Positions 1-8,323 of a stretch of 60,983 nt of DNA are shown piece after piece. The notes below the pieces were generated by a model. The model was not told the origin of the DNA and did not search any database. It saw only the letters and a program-made list of their open reading frames with translations. The DNA is from Bacillus sp. RO1 (lineage in GTDB: Bacteria > Bacillota > Bacilli > Bacillales > Bacillaceae_I), in assembly GCF_012524115.1 (NCBI RefSeq), contig NZ_JAAZWB010000033.1, positions 1 through 60,983 on the forward strand, read 5' to 3'. Position 1 is the first letter of the stretch. Each line of letters begins with the position of its first letter. A program made the translations under genes and the position numbers.

Positions 1-20
1 TAGGTATCGACTCTAAATAC

Positions 21-148
21 CGCTGTTGATTTCCACAAATGGCTTCGCTTTCCTAGGGGCGGTGCTTGAGCCTCCTCGCTCCGCTGCGGGGTCTCAAGCT
101 ACCGCTATCTCCCTCAGGAGTCTTCGCCTTTTGCTCCAATCAACAGCT
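21..148 (+). repeat. REP copy 1 (130-bp imperfect palindrome)
   Basis: Dispersed repeat. One end begins GCTGTTGATTTCC and the other ends CAATCAACAGC, the terminal inverted arms; the middle carries GCTTTCCTAGGGGC, CTTGAGCCTCCTC and GGGGTCTCAAG, which pair imperfectly. At least ten other copies lie in this window. Here plus means that GCTGTTGATTTCC comes first. The copy lies beyond the end of the fad operon. No reading frame or transposase is attached. Confidence 0.9.
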
Positions 149-188
149 GGTGCCCCCAAAAACTAAATGTATCTTTTAAACGAAAACA

Positions 189-226
189 GACCCGAACTAA
201 TTTGAGATTTCAAATTAGTTCGGGTC
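189..226 (-). terminator. Rho-independent terminator of the fad operon
   Basis: A 17-bp perfect stem (GACCCGAACTAATTTGA paired with its complement) with a 4-nt loop lies about 40 bp past the fadE stop. On the minus strand it is followed by a T-rich stretch, TGTTTTCGTTT. It would close the fadN-fadA-fadE transcript. Confidence 0.85.
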
Positions 227-268
227 TCATTTAGACTAAAACACTTTTGTCCCAGCCTCTTTTCATTA

Positions 269-2053
269 TCATACTGTGTATTTCTGTGCATCCAATACGA
301 CAGCTGCAATTTCGCGTTTCTTCGCAACAACATTGATTGGTGTGTGGCGAGTGAATTTGCGCAGAGCAGAAATCATCATGCGAAGCGTATCGCCAGTTTC
401 AGCAGCTACCAATGTTTCTCTTGCATCTGCTTCAATTTGGTTGAACGCCTCTTGACAGAATACTTGCGTATAAAGGACTTTCAATTTATTCTTGTCTTCG
501 CCGGATTTTGCGATTGCTTTCTCCGTACGTAATACAGCGGATTCCATGGAATAGACGTTGCTGATGATATCAGCAATGTTAACAAGCAATTCTTGCTCTC
601 TTTCCAATGCTTTTCCGTACTTTTGAGCAACAAGACCTGTCATTAGGATAGCAATTTTCTTAGCATTTTTCACAAGATATTTCTCTTGCTCCAACACTCC
701 ATCGCCAACTTCTTCAGGCATAAGCATCATTAACTCTTCTTGTAGACTTTGCGCTTTTTGGATAAGTGGAAGTTCACCTTTTAGTGCTTTACGCAGGTAC
801 GTTCCTGGAACCAATAAGCGGTTGATTTCGTTTGTTCCTTCGAAGATACGGTTGATACGGGAGTCGCGGTACATTCTTTCTACTTCGTACTCTGCCATAA
901 AGCCGTAACCACCATGAATTTGAACTGCTTCATCCACTACATAGTCAAGTGTTTCAGAACCGAACACTTTATTCAAAGAACATTCGATTGCATATTCAGC
1001 AACCGCTTTTGCCACTGCATTTGGATCTTTCTCTTCTTCTTTTGTCAGGCGGCCCATGCTGTCTTCAAAAAGGCCGACTGTACGGTAAACGGAGCTTTCC
1101 GTTGCATACGTTTTAACAGCCATATTTGCAAGCTTCTCTTGGATAAGCGAGAATTTTGCGATTGGAGTTTTGAATTGTTGACGTTGGTTCGCATATGTTG
1201 CAGCAAGCTCAATACCACGCTTAGAGCCACCCACTGTTCCAACAGCCAATTTGTAACGACCGATGTTTAGAATGTTAAATGCGATTACGTGACCGCGTCC
1301 GATTTCACCAAGAAGGTTTTCTTTTGGTACTAGTGCATCTTCTAAAATCAATGTACGTGTAGAAGAGCCTTTGATACCCATTTTCTTTTCTTCGGGTCCA
1401 GTGGAAACGCCACCAAAGCCGCGCTCTACGATGAATGCAGAGAAGTGCTCGCCATCGACTTTTGCATAAACAACGAATACATCTGCAAAGCCTGCATTGG
1501 TGATCCATTGTTTTTCACCATTTAAAACATAGTGTGTTCCTTCGTCATTCAGCTTGGCTGTCGTTTTCGCACCAAGTGCATCAGATCCGGAACCTGGCTC
1601 TGTTAATGCGTACGCTGCAAGCAATTCGCCGGAAGACAGTTTTGGAAGGTATTTTTGCTTTTGGTCTTCATTACCGAAAAGAACGATAGGAAGGGATCCA
1701 ATTCCAACGTGTGCTCCGTAGGATAAGGAGAATCCGCCAGCTCTTGAGAACTTTTCTGTGATTAAGGATGAACTGATTTTATCAAGTCCGAAACCGCCGT
1801 ACTCTTCTTGTACGTCTGCTCCTAATAGGCCCAGTTCTCCTGCTTCTTTTAAAAGTTTTACGGAGATATCGAAGTTGTGGTGTTCGATTTCTTCTAGGTT
1901 TGGTACTACTTCGTTAACGACGAATTCTTCGGTTGTTTTGGCGATTAGTTTGTGTTCGTCTGAGAAGTCCTCTGGTGTGAAGACTTTTTCTGCGGCGATG
2001 TCGTCAAGTAGGAAGCTTCCGCCTTTGATTACATTTTCTAATGTGTTTGACAT
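269..2053 (-). CDS. fadE: Acyl-CoA dehydrogenase FadE
   Basis: Long-chain acyl-CoA dehydrogenase, 594 aa, catalysing the first, FAD-dependent step of fatty-acid beta-oxidation in the cytoplasm. Motifs seen: ALTEPGSGSDALG of the acyl-CoA dehydrogenase middle domain, and RDSRINRIFEGTNEINR near residue 400, which carries the expected catalytic glutamate. An extra C-terminal helical region of about 170 residues makes it the long form, like B. subtilis FadE (YusJ) and VLCAD. The start follows a GGGAGGAATAA ribosome site. It is the last gene of fadN-fadA-fadE, separated from fadA by about 230 bp that hold a REP repeat. FadR control is inferred from the operator upstream of fadN. Confidence 0.95.
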   Translation of the reverse strand: MSNTLENVIKGGSFLLDDIAAEKVFTPEDFSDEHKLIAKTTEEFVVNEVVPNLEEIEHHNFDISVKLLKEAGELGLLGADVQEEYGGFGLDKISSSLITEKFSRAGGFSLSYGAHVGIGSLPIVLFGNEDQKQKYLPKLSSGELLAAYALTEPGSGSDALGAKTTAKLNDEGTHYVLNGEKQWITNAGFADVFVVYAKVDGEHFSAFIVERGFGGVSTGPEEKKMGIKGSSTRTLILEDALVPKENLLGEIGRGHVIAFNILNIGRYKLAVGTVGGSKRGIELAATYANQRQQFKTPIAKFSLIQEKLANMAVKTYATESSVYRTVGLFEDSMGRLTKEEEKDPNAVAKAVAEYAIECSLNKVFGSETLDYVVDEAVQIHGGYGFMAEYEVERMYRDSRINRIFEGTNEINRLLVPGTYLRKALKGELPLIQKAQSLQEELMMLMPEEVGDGVLEQEKYLVKNAKKIAILMTGLVAQKYGKALEREQELLVNIADIISNVYSMESAVLRTEKAIAKSGEDKNKLKVLYTQVFCQEAFNQIEADARETLVAAETGDTLRMMISALRKFTRHTPINVVAKKREIAAVVLDAQKYTV

Positions 2054-2104
2054 TGTTTATTCCTCCCGTTTGGTTACTAAAATACTTGTTTACTGGATTA
2101 CTTC

Positions 2105-2231
2105 CTGTTTCCTTTCGTTCCAGGTGTTCGCTTTCCTAGGGGCGGTGCTTGAGCCTCCTCACTTCGTTGCGGGGTCTCAAGCTACCACTATCTCCCTCAG
2201 GAGTCTCACACCTTGCACTCCAGTCAACAGG
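2105..2231 (+). repeat. REP copy 2 between fadE and fadA
   Basis: Same family as the copy at 21-148. The left arm is diverged (CTGTTTCCTTTCGTTCC) but GCTTTCCTAGGGGC, CTTGAGCCTCCTC and GGGGTCTCAAG are kept. It lies inside the fad operon, so it would be transcribed as an intercistronic hairpin. Confidence 0.85.
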
Positions 2232-2282
2232 AGAAATCACAATTGAATAAAGTATATTTACACAACTTTTAAATACTACTTT

Positions 2283-3461
2283 TTAAGCCAGTAGTTCGAA
2301 TACGCCTGCGGCTCCCATTCCGCCTCCGATACACATGCTGACGATACCGAACTGTTCGTTACGGCGTTGCATTTCGTGTAGAAGGGTCAGTGTCAGTTTG
2401 GAGCCTGTGCATCCAAGTGGATGTCCGAGTGCGATTGCTCCGCCGTTTACGTTCACTTTGTCTTCGTCAAGGTTTAATTCACGCATAACTTGGATTGCTT
2501 GGGATGCAAAAGCTTCGTTTAATTCTAGTAAGCCGATATCGGAAAGTTCCAAGCCTGCAAGTTTAAGTGCTTTAGGGATTGCCACTACCGGGCCGATCCC
2601 CATTACTTCAGGTGGCACGCCTCCTACTGCAAAGGAACGGAATTTAGCAATAGGTTTTAATCCAAGTGCTTCCGCTCTTTCTCTTTCCATCACAAGGACA
2701 GATGCTGCTCCGTCACTTGTTTGGGAAGAGTTTCCTGCTGTTACGGACCCTTTGACATTAAATGCAGGGCGAAGTTTGCTCAATACTTCCATGGAAGTAC
2801 CTGCTCTTACACCTTCATCCTGACTGAAAGTGAAGGTTGACTCTTGTAATTTGTGGTTGGAACCAACCTTGCGCAATGTTACATCCACAGGGACGATTTC
2901 ATCCACGAATTTTCCTTCTTGTATTGCTCTTGCAGCACGCTCATGACTGCGAACAGCAAATGCATCCTGGTCTTCACGACTTACACCGTATTTCATTGCT
3001 ACTTGTTCCGCCGTGTGGCCCATCCCCATATAGTACTCTGGTGCGGAATCAACAAGTCTTGCATTTGGTCTTACTGTATGGCCAACCATTGGCACCATGC
3101 TCATGGATTCTGCTCCACCGGCGATGATGGATTCAGAGTGGCCAAGCATGATTCGCTCTGCTGCATAGGCAATGGTTTGTAAGCCTGAAGAACAATATCT
3201 ATTTATGGTAATTGCAGGTACGCTTGATGGGAGTCCAGCTAATCCTCCAATGTTTCTTGCCATATTGAGACCTTGCTCTGCTTCTGGCATCGCACATCCG
3301 AAAATGAGGTCATCGATTGGACCATCATAGTTGCCTGCTCGTTTAAGTGTTTCTTTTACTACTAATGCCCCTAGATCATCTGGTCGAACTGTAGCTAGTG
3401 ATCCTTTTCTTGATCTTCCGACTGGTGTTCTTGCACCAGCAACAATAACCGCTTCTTTCAA
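2283..3461 (-). CDS. fadA: Acetyl-CoA C-acyltransferase (thiolase) FadA
   Basis: 3-ketoacyl-CoA thiolase, 392 aa, full family length, catalysing the last step of beta-oxidation. The nucleophile cysteine is in RYCSSGLQ (about residue 89), the NEAFASQ motif is present, and the C-terminal GHPLGCTGS and CIGGGMGAA blocks hold the second histidine and cysteine. This is the thiolase family pattern with all active-site elements intact. It lies between fadE and fadN in B. subtilis order (yusK). The gap to fadN is about 200 bp because of a REP insertion. Confidence 0.95.
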   Translation of the reverse strand: MKEAVIVAGARTPVGRSRKGSLATVRPDDLGALVVKETLKRAGNYDGPIDDLIFGCAMPEAEQGLNMARNIGGLAGLPSSVPAITINRYCSSGLQTIAYAAERIMLGHSESIIAGGAESMSMVPMVGHTVRPNARLVDSAPEYYMGMGHTAEQVAMKYGVSREDQDAFAVRSHERAARAIQEGKFVDEIVPVDVTLRKVGSNHKLQESTFTFSQDEGVRAGTSMEVLSKLRPAFNVKGSVTAGNSSQTSDGAASVLVMERERAEALGLKPIAKFRSFAVGGVPPEVMGIGPVVAIPKALKLAGLELSDIGLLELNEAFASQAIQVMRELNLDEDKVNVNGGAIALGHPLGCTGSKLTLTLLHEMQRRNEQFGIVSMCIGGGMGAAGVFELLA

Positions 3462-3510
3462 AATGCTCCCCTCGCTTTTCTAGTAGTTTAGTAGATTCTG
3501 TTTTTAACAC

Positions 3511-3639
3511 CGCTGTTGATTTCCGCAAATGGCTTCGCTTTCCTAGGGGCTGACGTGAGCCTCCTCGTCTTCGTCTGCGGGGTCTCCACCTAGCGCTATC
3601 TCCCTCAGGAGTCTTCGCCTTTTGCTCCAATCAACAGCT
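3511..3639 (+). repeat. REP copy 3 between fadA and fadN
   Basis: Full-length copy, GCTGTTGATTTCCGC to CAATCAACAGC, with a variant apex (CTGACGTGAGCCTCCTCG and GGGGTCTCCACCTAGCG). It is the second REP inside the fad operon and leaves 29 bp to the fadN stop. Confidence 0.9.
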
Positions 3640-3668
3640 ATGAAATTTATCTAACATTAAGAGTTGGT

Positions 3669-6053
3669 TTAGTTACGTAATGGTTTTCCTTTTACTAGCA
3701 TGTGCTGCATGCGTTGTTGGGATTTTGCTTCTCCAACTAGGCTTAGGAATGCTTCACGTTCAAGGTCTAGTAGGTACTGTTCATCTACTTCTGTTCCGAA
3801 CGGTACATTTCCGCCTGCGATAACGTAGGCCAGTTTTTTAGCAATCTTTAAATCGTGTTCGGAAATGAATCCGGAGTATTGCATGTTGTGTGCTCCTAGC
3901 ATTAACGTTGCATAGCCGGTTTCTCCCACTACAGGGACTTTTCTGCGAACAGGTGCTGTGTACCCTGCTTCATACAAGCTTGTTACCGCTTGCTTTGCAT
4001 CATGGATCAAGTGGTCACCGTTGAAGCTGATTTGATCTTTATTATTCAGCAAGTGCAGATCTCTTGCTTCCGCTGCGGAAGTCGAGACTTTTGCAGTTGC
4101 AATTTGTTCAAATACTTTGTTTGCAACCTTTTGCAGATCATATTCTAGGCCTTGTGGCATGCTGTTCAAGTGCTTCATGTAAAGCTCTTTGTTTCCGCCT
4201 CCCCCAGGGATCAATCCGACTCCGACTTCTACGAGGCCCATATACGTTTCGCTGGATGCCTGCAGTTGGCTTGTTGGTAGGCAGATTTCTGTTCCTCCTC
4301 CGAGCGTCATGCCAAATGGCGAGGCCACTACCGGTTTGGAGCTGTATTTTATATTCATCATGGCTTGTTGGAAGTGCTTTACGACCATTTCTATTTCAAA
4401 ATAATTGTCGTCTTGCGCTTCCATTAGTATCATCGCAAGGTTAGCACCTACACAGAAGTTCTTTCCTTGGTTTCCGATTACAAGCCCTTTATAGTTTTTA
4501 TCTACTTCTTCAAGCGCGTAGTTCACCATTTGGATGATATCTAGCCCGATAGCATTATTTGGAGATTGGAATTCAAGTAATGCCACATCATCTCCAAGGT
4601 CGATTAAGCTTGCTCCAGAGTTTTTCTTGATCACACCATTTGTTTCTTTTAATGTTTTCAAGTGAACTACTTTTGGATTTACTTCAAGCGCTTTGTAAGT
4701 GCCGTTGTCATAAAACAAGGTTGTTCCACCATCTTTTTTGTAGAAGGAACGATGGCCGTTCGCTAGCATTTCATCAACCCATTTTGGAACCGGAACTCCG
4801 TCTTCTTTCATTTTCAGGACTGACTGTTCTAGACCGATGGCATCCCAAGTTTCAAATGGTCCATGATCCCAGCCGAAGCCCCATTTCATCGCTTGGTCAA
4901 TTGCCACAATATCATCAGCGATCTCACCTAGTAATTCAGCAGAATAGCTCAACACTGGTGCAAGAATGCTCCAGATCAGATTTCCAGCGCGGTCGTCAGT
5001 GTATACAAGCGCTTTCATTTTGTTGCTGTAGCCTTTTGCTTGTTTGCTCATTTCAAGAGCTGGAGTTTTCAACTTTTTACGTGCCTCATATTCCAACGTT
5101 TCTGGATTAAGTTCAAGAATTTCTTTTCCTTGTTTTAAGAAGAAACCTTGACCGGATTTGGAGCCCAACCAGCCTTTTTCCTTCATCTTGTTCATGAAGT
5201 CTGGAATGCGGAATACTTCTTGTTCCTTGACCTCGACTTTTTCGTAAACATTGTTGGCTACATGGATGAATGTATCCAATCCTACAACGTCAAGCGTACG
5301 GAATGTGGCACTCTTCGGTCTGCCGATAGCAGGGCCAGTAACAGAATCCACTTCTCCTACACTATAACCACCCTCAAGCATTTCATTCACTGTCACAAGT
5401 AGACCATACGTTCCAATGCGGTTGGCAATGAAATTTGGCGTATCTTTTGCTAGAACAATGCCTTTTCCTAATACATCTTCACCAAATGTTTTGATGAAGC
5501 TGACAACCTCAGGACTTGTGTCTTTAGTTGGAATCACTTCGAGTAATTTCAAATAACGCGGTGGGTTAAAGAAGTGCGTTCCAAGGAAATTCTTTTTAAA
5601 GTCTTCCGAACGTCCTTCTGCCATCGCTTCAATGGAAATACCGGATGTGTTGGAACTGATGATACTTCCAGGTTTGCGGTGTGCATCTACTTTTTCAAAA
5701 AGTTGCTTTTTGATTTCCAGGTTTTCAACGATCACTTCAATTACCCAGTCGCAATCCGCGATTTTTGCCATATCGTCTTCTAGATTTCCTGCTTCAATTA
5801 GAGCAAGATTAGACTTGGATGTAAGTGGAGCTGGTTTTTGCTTTAATAATTTTTGTAAAGCTGTGCTTGTAAACTTGTTTCGGATTGCTTTATCAGAGAG
5901 TGTTAAGCCTTTTTGTTCTTCTTCACTCGTTAATTTGTTAGGAACGATATCTAACAAGATTGTAGGAATTCCAACGTTTGCTAAGTGTGCGGCAATCCCG
6001 GATCCCATTACTCCCGATCCGATTACAGCAGCCTTTTTAATACTTTGTTTCAT
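3669..6053 (-). CDS. fadN: 3-hydroxyacyl-CoA dehydrogenase / enoyl-CoA hydratase FadN
   Basis: Bifunctional beta-oxidation protein, 794 aa. The N-terminal NAD-binding fold begins with GSGVMGSGIAAHLANVG; the 3-hydroxyacyl-CoA dehydrogenase part runs to about residue 430, and a crotonase-type hydratase domain follows from about 480, with the PFGMTLGGGTEICLP and LIPGGGGNKE blocks. Length matches B. subtilis FadN (YusL). The start at MKQSIKKAA was chosen because AAGGGGGAGGAAGA lies directly before it; an in-frame ATG 66 bp upstream would place the FadR operator inside the gene. First gene of the fad operon. Confidence 0.95.
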   Translation of the reverse strand: MKQSIKKAAVIGSGVMGSGIAAHLANVGIPTILLDIVPNKLTSEEEQKGLTLSDKAIRNKFTSTALQKLLKQKPAPLTSKSNLALIEAGNLEDDMAKIADCDWVIEVIVENLEIKKQLFEKVDAHRKPGSIISSNTSGISIEAMAEGRSEDFKKNFLGTHFFNPPRYLKLLEVIPTKDTSPEVVSFIKTFGEDVLGKGIVLAKDTPNFIANRIGTYGLLVTVNEMLEGGYSVGEVDSVTGPAIGRPKSATFRTLDVVGLDTFIHVANNVYEKVEVKEQEVFRIPDFMNKMKEKGWLGSKSGQGFFLKQGKEILELNPETLEYEARKKLKTPALEMSKQAKGYSNKMKALVYTDDRAGNLIWSILAPVLSYSAELLGEIADDIVAIDQAMKWGFGWDHGPFETWDAIGLEQSVLKMKEDGVPVPKWVDEMLANGHRSFYKKDGGTTLFYDNGTYKALEVNPKVVHLKTLKETNGVIKKNSGASLIDLGDDVALLEFQSPNNAIGLDIIQMVNYALEEVDKNYKGLVIGNQGKNFCVGANLAMILMEAQDDNYFEIEMVVKHFQQAMMNIKYSSKPVVASPFGMTLGGGTEICLPTSQLQASSETYMGLVEVGVGLIPGGGGNKELYMKHLNSMPQGLEYDLQKVANKVFEQIATAKVSTSAAEARDLHLLNNKDQISFNGDHLIHDAKQAVTSLYEAGYTAPVRRKVPVVGETGYATLMLGAHNMQYSGFISEHDLKIAKKLAYVIAGGNVPFGTEVDEQYLLDLEREAFLSLVGEAKSQQRMQHMLVKGKPLRN

Positions 6054-6100
6054 TCTTCCTCCCCCTTGATAGTTGGTTTTAAAAGTAAGTAACAGGTTTT

Positions 6101-6118
6101 TGAATGAATGCTCATTCA
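6101..6118. promoter_or_regulatory. FadR operator
   Basis: TGAATGAATGCTCATTCA is an 18-bp inverted repeat with two intact TGAATGA/TCATTCA arms. It matches the known B. subtilis FadR (YsiA) site pattern TGAATGAnTAnTCATTCA except at the centre. It lies in the fadN leader, about 50 bp downstream of the predicted -10, where long-chain acyl-CoA would release the repressor. Confidence 0.9.
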
Positions 6119-6166
6119 TTTTTACCGTAAAAAAATATCTCCTTTGTAAGAGTTCCCTTGGTTTTA

Positions 6167-6195
6167 ACTATAAAGTATTTTGAAAATTTTCGCAA
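6167..6195 (-). promoter_or_regulatory. Sigma-A promoter of fadN-fadA-fadE
   Basis: On the minus strand, TTGCGA (-35, 6190-6195) and TATAGT (-10, 6167-6172) are separated by exactly 17 bp. The start point would fall near 6160, giving a leader of about 105 nt that contains the FadR operator. Confidence 0.7.
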
Positions 6196-6287
6196 TAAAT
6201 AAATAGGAATTTTCCATATTATTTTCTAATGTACGCTGCATGTAGCGGATTGGTGTGGGGAAAATGTAATTGTGGAGGTGAGACATC

Positions 6288-6434
6288 ATGGCAAAGTTGA
6301 AAAAACAACCTTCTCATGCAGCTAAAAGTGCTGCGAGTGTAAAAGGAAACGCAGGTCCTACTGTGGAGATGGACTATAGCGGTAAAAAGACGAGCAACAA
6401 TCAACAGTACGGGAAACAGAATATGCAAGACTAA
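6288..6434 (+). CDS. Small YuzL-like basic protein
   Basis: 48 aa, rich in Lys, Ala, Ser, Asn and Gln, beginning MAKLKKQPSHAAKSAAS and ending QYGKQNMQD. The ribosome site is GGAGGTG, 8 nt before ATG. A strong terminator starts 15 bp after the stop, which supports a real transcript. The size, composition and position beside fadN suggest the YuzL family of small Bacillus proteins (function unknown; resembles small acid-soluble spore proteins in composition). The family call rests on recall, not alignment. Confidence 0.7.
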   Translation: MAKLKKQPSHAAKSAASVKGNAGPTVEMDYSGKKTSNNQQYGKQNMQD

Positions 6435-6448
6435 TGTTATAAGAAAAA

Positions 6449-6480
6449 AACGGGCAAAAAACGCCCGTTCCTTCTTTTCC
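6449..6480 (+). terminator. Terminator after the YuzL-like gene
   Basis: AACGGGC and GCCCGTT form a 7-bp stem around an A-rich loop, followed by CCTTCTTTTCC. It lies 15 bp past the stop of the small gene. Confidence 0.8.
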
Positions 6481-6504
6481 ATAAAACATTAGTTAGGGTT
6501 ATGA

Positions 6505-6635
6505 GCCGCTGTTCCTTTCCGCAAATGGCTGCGCTTTCCGCGGGACGGTGCTTGAGCCTCCTCACTTCGTTGCGGGGTCTCAATCTACCGTTACTCCCCC
6601 GCTGGAGTCTACGCCATTTGCTCCAATCCACTGCT
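6505..6635 (+). repeat. REP copy 4
   Basis: Variant copy: GCTGTTCCTTTCCGC at one end, CAATCCACTGC at the other, with GCTTTCCGCGGGAC and CTCCCCCGCTGG in the lower stem. The paired changes (CTAGGGG to CGCGGG on one arm, CCCTCAGG to CCCCGCTGG on the other) keep base pairing, which suggests selection on structure. Confidence 0.8.
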
Positions 6636-6722
6636 AAAAATTATATAAACGTAATGTTAATGCTTATTCAATAAACAAAGTTATATTGTTTTTCATAAAT
6701 TCTTATTGAATGAAACCACCTT

Positions 6723-7066
6723 GTTGATTGAAGTGGAAGGAGCGTAGACGCCCGCGGGAGGAAGGGACAGGTGAGACCCCACAGTGAGGCCACTGAAAAA
6801 CAGATAACATAAGTTTTTAATAACCACTAGCTGTTGATTGGAGCAAAAGGCGAAGACTCCTGAGGGAGATAGCGCTAGGTGGAGACCCCGCAGGCTTGCC
6901 GAGGAGGCTCCAGCAGCCCCCCTAGGAAAGCGAAGCCATTTGCGGAAATCAACAGCGGTGTCTTAACAGCATCTAAAATCAAAGACTTTTCAGTTGCCTA
7001 CAACTGAGACAAGGAGGCTCACGCACCGCCCGCAGGCAAGCAAAGCGCCTGGAACGGAAATCTACC
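6723..7066 (-). mobile_element. Nested REP element A (host REP split by a 211-bp unit)
   Basis: The outer copy is split. Its first half is 6723-6787 (TTGATTGAAGTGGAAGGAGC to GAGACCCC) and its second half 6999-7066 (AAGGAGGCTC to GGAACGGAAATCTACC). Between them is a 211-bp unit, 6788-6998, bounded by GGCCACTGAAAAA on the left and CTTTTCAGTTGCC on the right, the inverted form with one mismatch. The unit itself holds a complete REP at 6827-6961. The same architecture is seen at 39.1 kb and 48.9 kb. There is no coding capacity, so it is presumably non-autonomous. No gene lies between 6482 and 7129. Confidence 0.75.
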
Positions 7067-7102
7067 GGATTATATATATGCTTTCTTATTCTATAAACGT
7101 AA

Positions 7103-7125
7103 AGAGCGTGCATATCGCACGCTCT
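7103..7125 (-). terminator. Terminator of proline dehydrogenase gene
   Basis: AGAGCGTGC and GCACGCTCT form a 9-bp stem with a 5-nt loop just after the stop codon. The minus-strand tail TTTACGTTT is only moderately T-rich. Confidence 0.7.
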
Positions 7126-7129
7126 CTTA

Positions 7130-8047
7130 TTATTTCTTGATGATTCCTTTTAGTACGAACGCTACGTTTGCTGGTCGTTCTGCTAGGCGGCGCATGAAAT
7201 ATCCGTACCAGTCTGTGCCGTATGGAACGTATACACGCATTTTGTAGCCTTCTTTTACGAGTTCCAGTTGGCGCTCTGGGCGGATACCATAGAGCATTTG
7301 GAATTCAAATTGATCTTTGGAAATGCCGTGTTTCTTGACGAGTTCTTTTGTGTATTCAATCATCGCATCATCGTGAGTTGCAACAGCTGTATAGTTTCCG
7401 TTCAAAAGATGCATTTCAATGATTTTCTTGAAGTTATCATCCACATCCTTTTTATCTGGAAAAGCAACTTCCGGTGACTCTTTGTATGCACCTTTAACTA
7501 AACGAAGATTTGGGTTGTATTGATTAAGGTCTTCCATGTCTTTAACTGTTCTGTACAAGTAAGCTTGTATTACAGTGCCAACATTGTCATACTCTTCTCT
7601 TAGCTTTTTGAATACATCGATTGTTTTTCCGCAGCGGGAATAGTCTTCCATGTCAATCGTGACAAATACACCGTGTTCCTTTGCTGCATCTAGGATTCTA
7701 CGCATGTTCTTCATCACAACTTCTTCTGAGATATCTAGTCCCATGGATGTCATTTTCAAAGATAATTGAGAATCAAGGTTTTCGTTGCCGATTGCACGAA
7801 TGGCTTCAATGGAGTTGTCTGCCATTTCATTCGCTTCTTTTTCCGTATCAATAAACTCACCTAGATAGTCGATGGTCACGCAAAGGTCTTTTTGGTTAAG
7901 CTCTTGGATACATTTTACCGCTTGATCGATCCTTTCCCCTGCGACAAAACGGCCAGCTCCAAAACGCAACCCGTACTTTCTTGCCATTTTGGTTAATGAT
8001 TTGCTTTTTGATAGATACAAAAATGTATTGCGCATTACTTGTTCCAT
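7130..8047 (-). CDS. Proline dehydrogenase (YusM/FadM type)
   Basis: 305-aa FAD-dependent proline dehydrogenase, the monofunctional Gram-positive form that oxidises proline to pyrroline-5-carboxylate. Motifs seen: RLVKGAYKE (about residue 182) and the C-terminal YFMRRLAERPAN, which matches the substrate-binding YxxRRLxERxxN signature. The start follows CGGGAGGAATATCAA. Neighbours reproduce B. subtilis order: the fad operon, then yusM, then coat gene yusN. A cre-like site lies about 70 bp upstream, so glucose repression is likely. Confidence 0.93.
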   Translation of the reverse strand: MEQVMRNTFLYLSKSKSLTKMARKYGLRFGAGRFVAGERIDQAVKCIQELNQKDLCVTIDYLGEFIDTEKEANEMADNSIEAIRAIGNENLDSQLSLKMTSMGLDISEEVVMKNMRRILDAAKEHGVFVTIDMEDYSRCGKTIDVFKKLREEYDNVGTVIQAYLYRTVKDMEDLNQYNPNLRLVKGAYKESPEVAFPDKKDVDDNFKKIIEMHLLNGNYTAVATHDDAMIEYTKELVKKHGISKDQFEFQMLYGIRPERQLELVKEGYKMRVYVPYGTDWYGYFMRRLAERPANVAFVLKGIIKK

Positions 8048-8114
8048 TTGATATTCCTCCCGCTTCTTCTTGGTGTCCCTCTCCGATTGCTTTATTCTAT
8101 TTTCTGAAATTTAT

Positions 8115-8128
8115 AGTAAACGCTTTCA
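8115..8128. promoter_or_regulatory. cre site (CcpA) upstream of proline dehydrogenase
   Basis: The minus strand reads TGAAAGCGTTTACT, which fits the catabolite-responsive element pattern TGWAANCGNTNWCW at every defined position. It is 68-81 bp before the start codon of the proline dehydrogenase gene. Confidence 0.7.
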
Positions 8129-8323
8129 TTGAGTGTAAAAATAAAATTACACCCCCATTTTATCATCTTTTCAAATTTTTGAATACAAATTATTTGTCGG
8201 GAAATAGTGCTGATTATTGTCGTTTAATTAGCCATTCTGGGTGTATTGGATTTTATGAGGCGTACATATTTTTTTGCTAAAAGGTTACTCTACATTTGAT
8301 AGATTATGATAGGAGGTCGTTGT

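Noticed and set aside
2335-2823. 162-aa frame on the plus strand inside fadA
   Set aside because: Fully antisense to a well-supported thiolase gene; no ribosome site or family resemblance. The same reasoning excludes the other long antisense frames in the window.
6219-6482. 87-aa open frame antisense to the YuzL-like gene
   Set aside because: It is opposite a small gene with a good ribosome site and a terminator, and its sequence looks like chance translation.
6723-7066. Insertion sequence with its own transposase
   Set aside because: The units are 211-218 bp and non-coding. No transposase, RAYT or integrase gene was found in the window, so any mobility must be supplied from elsewhere.
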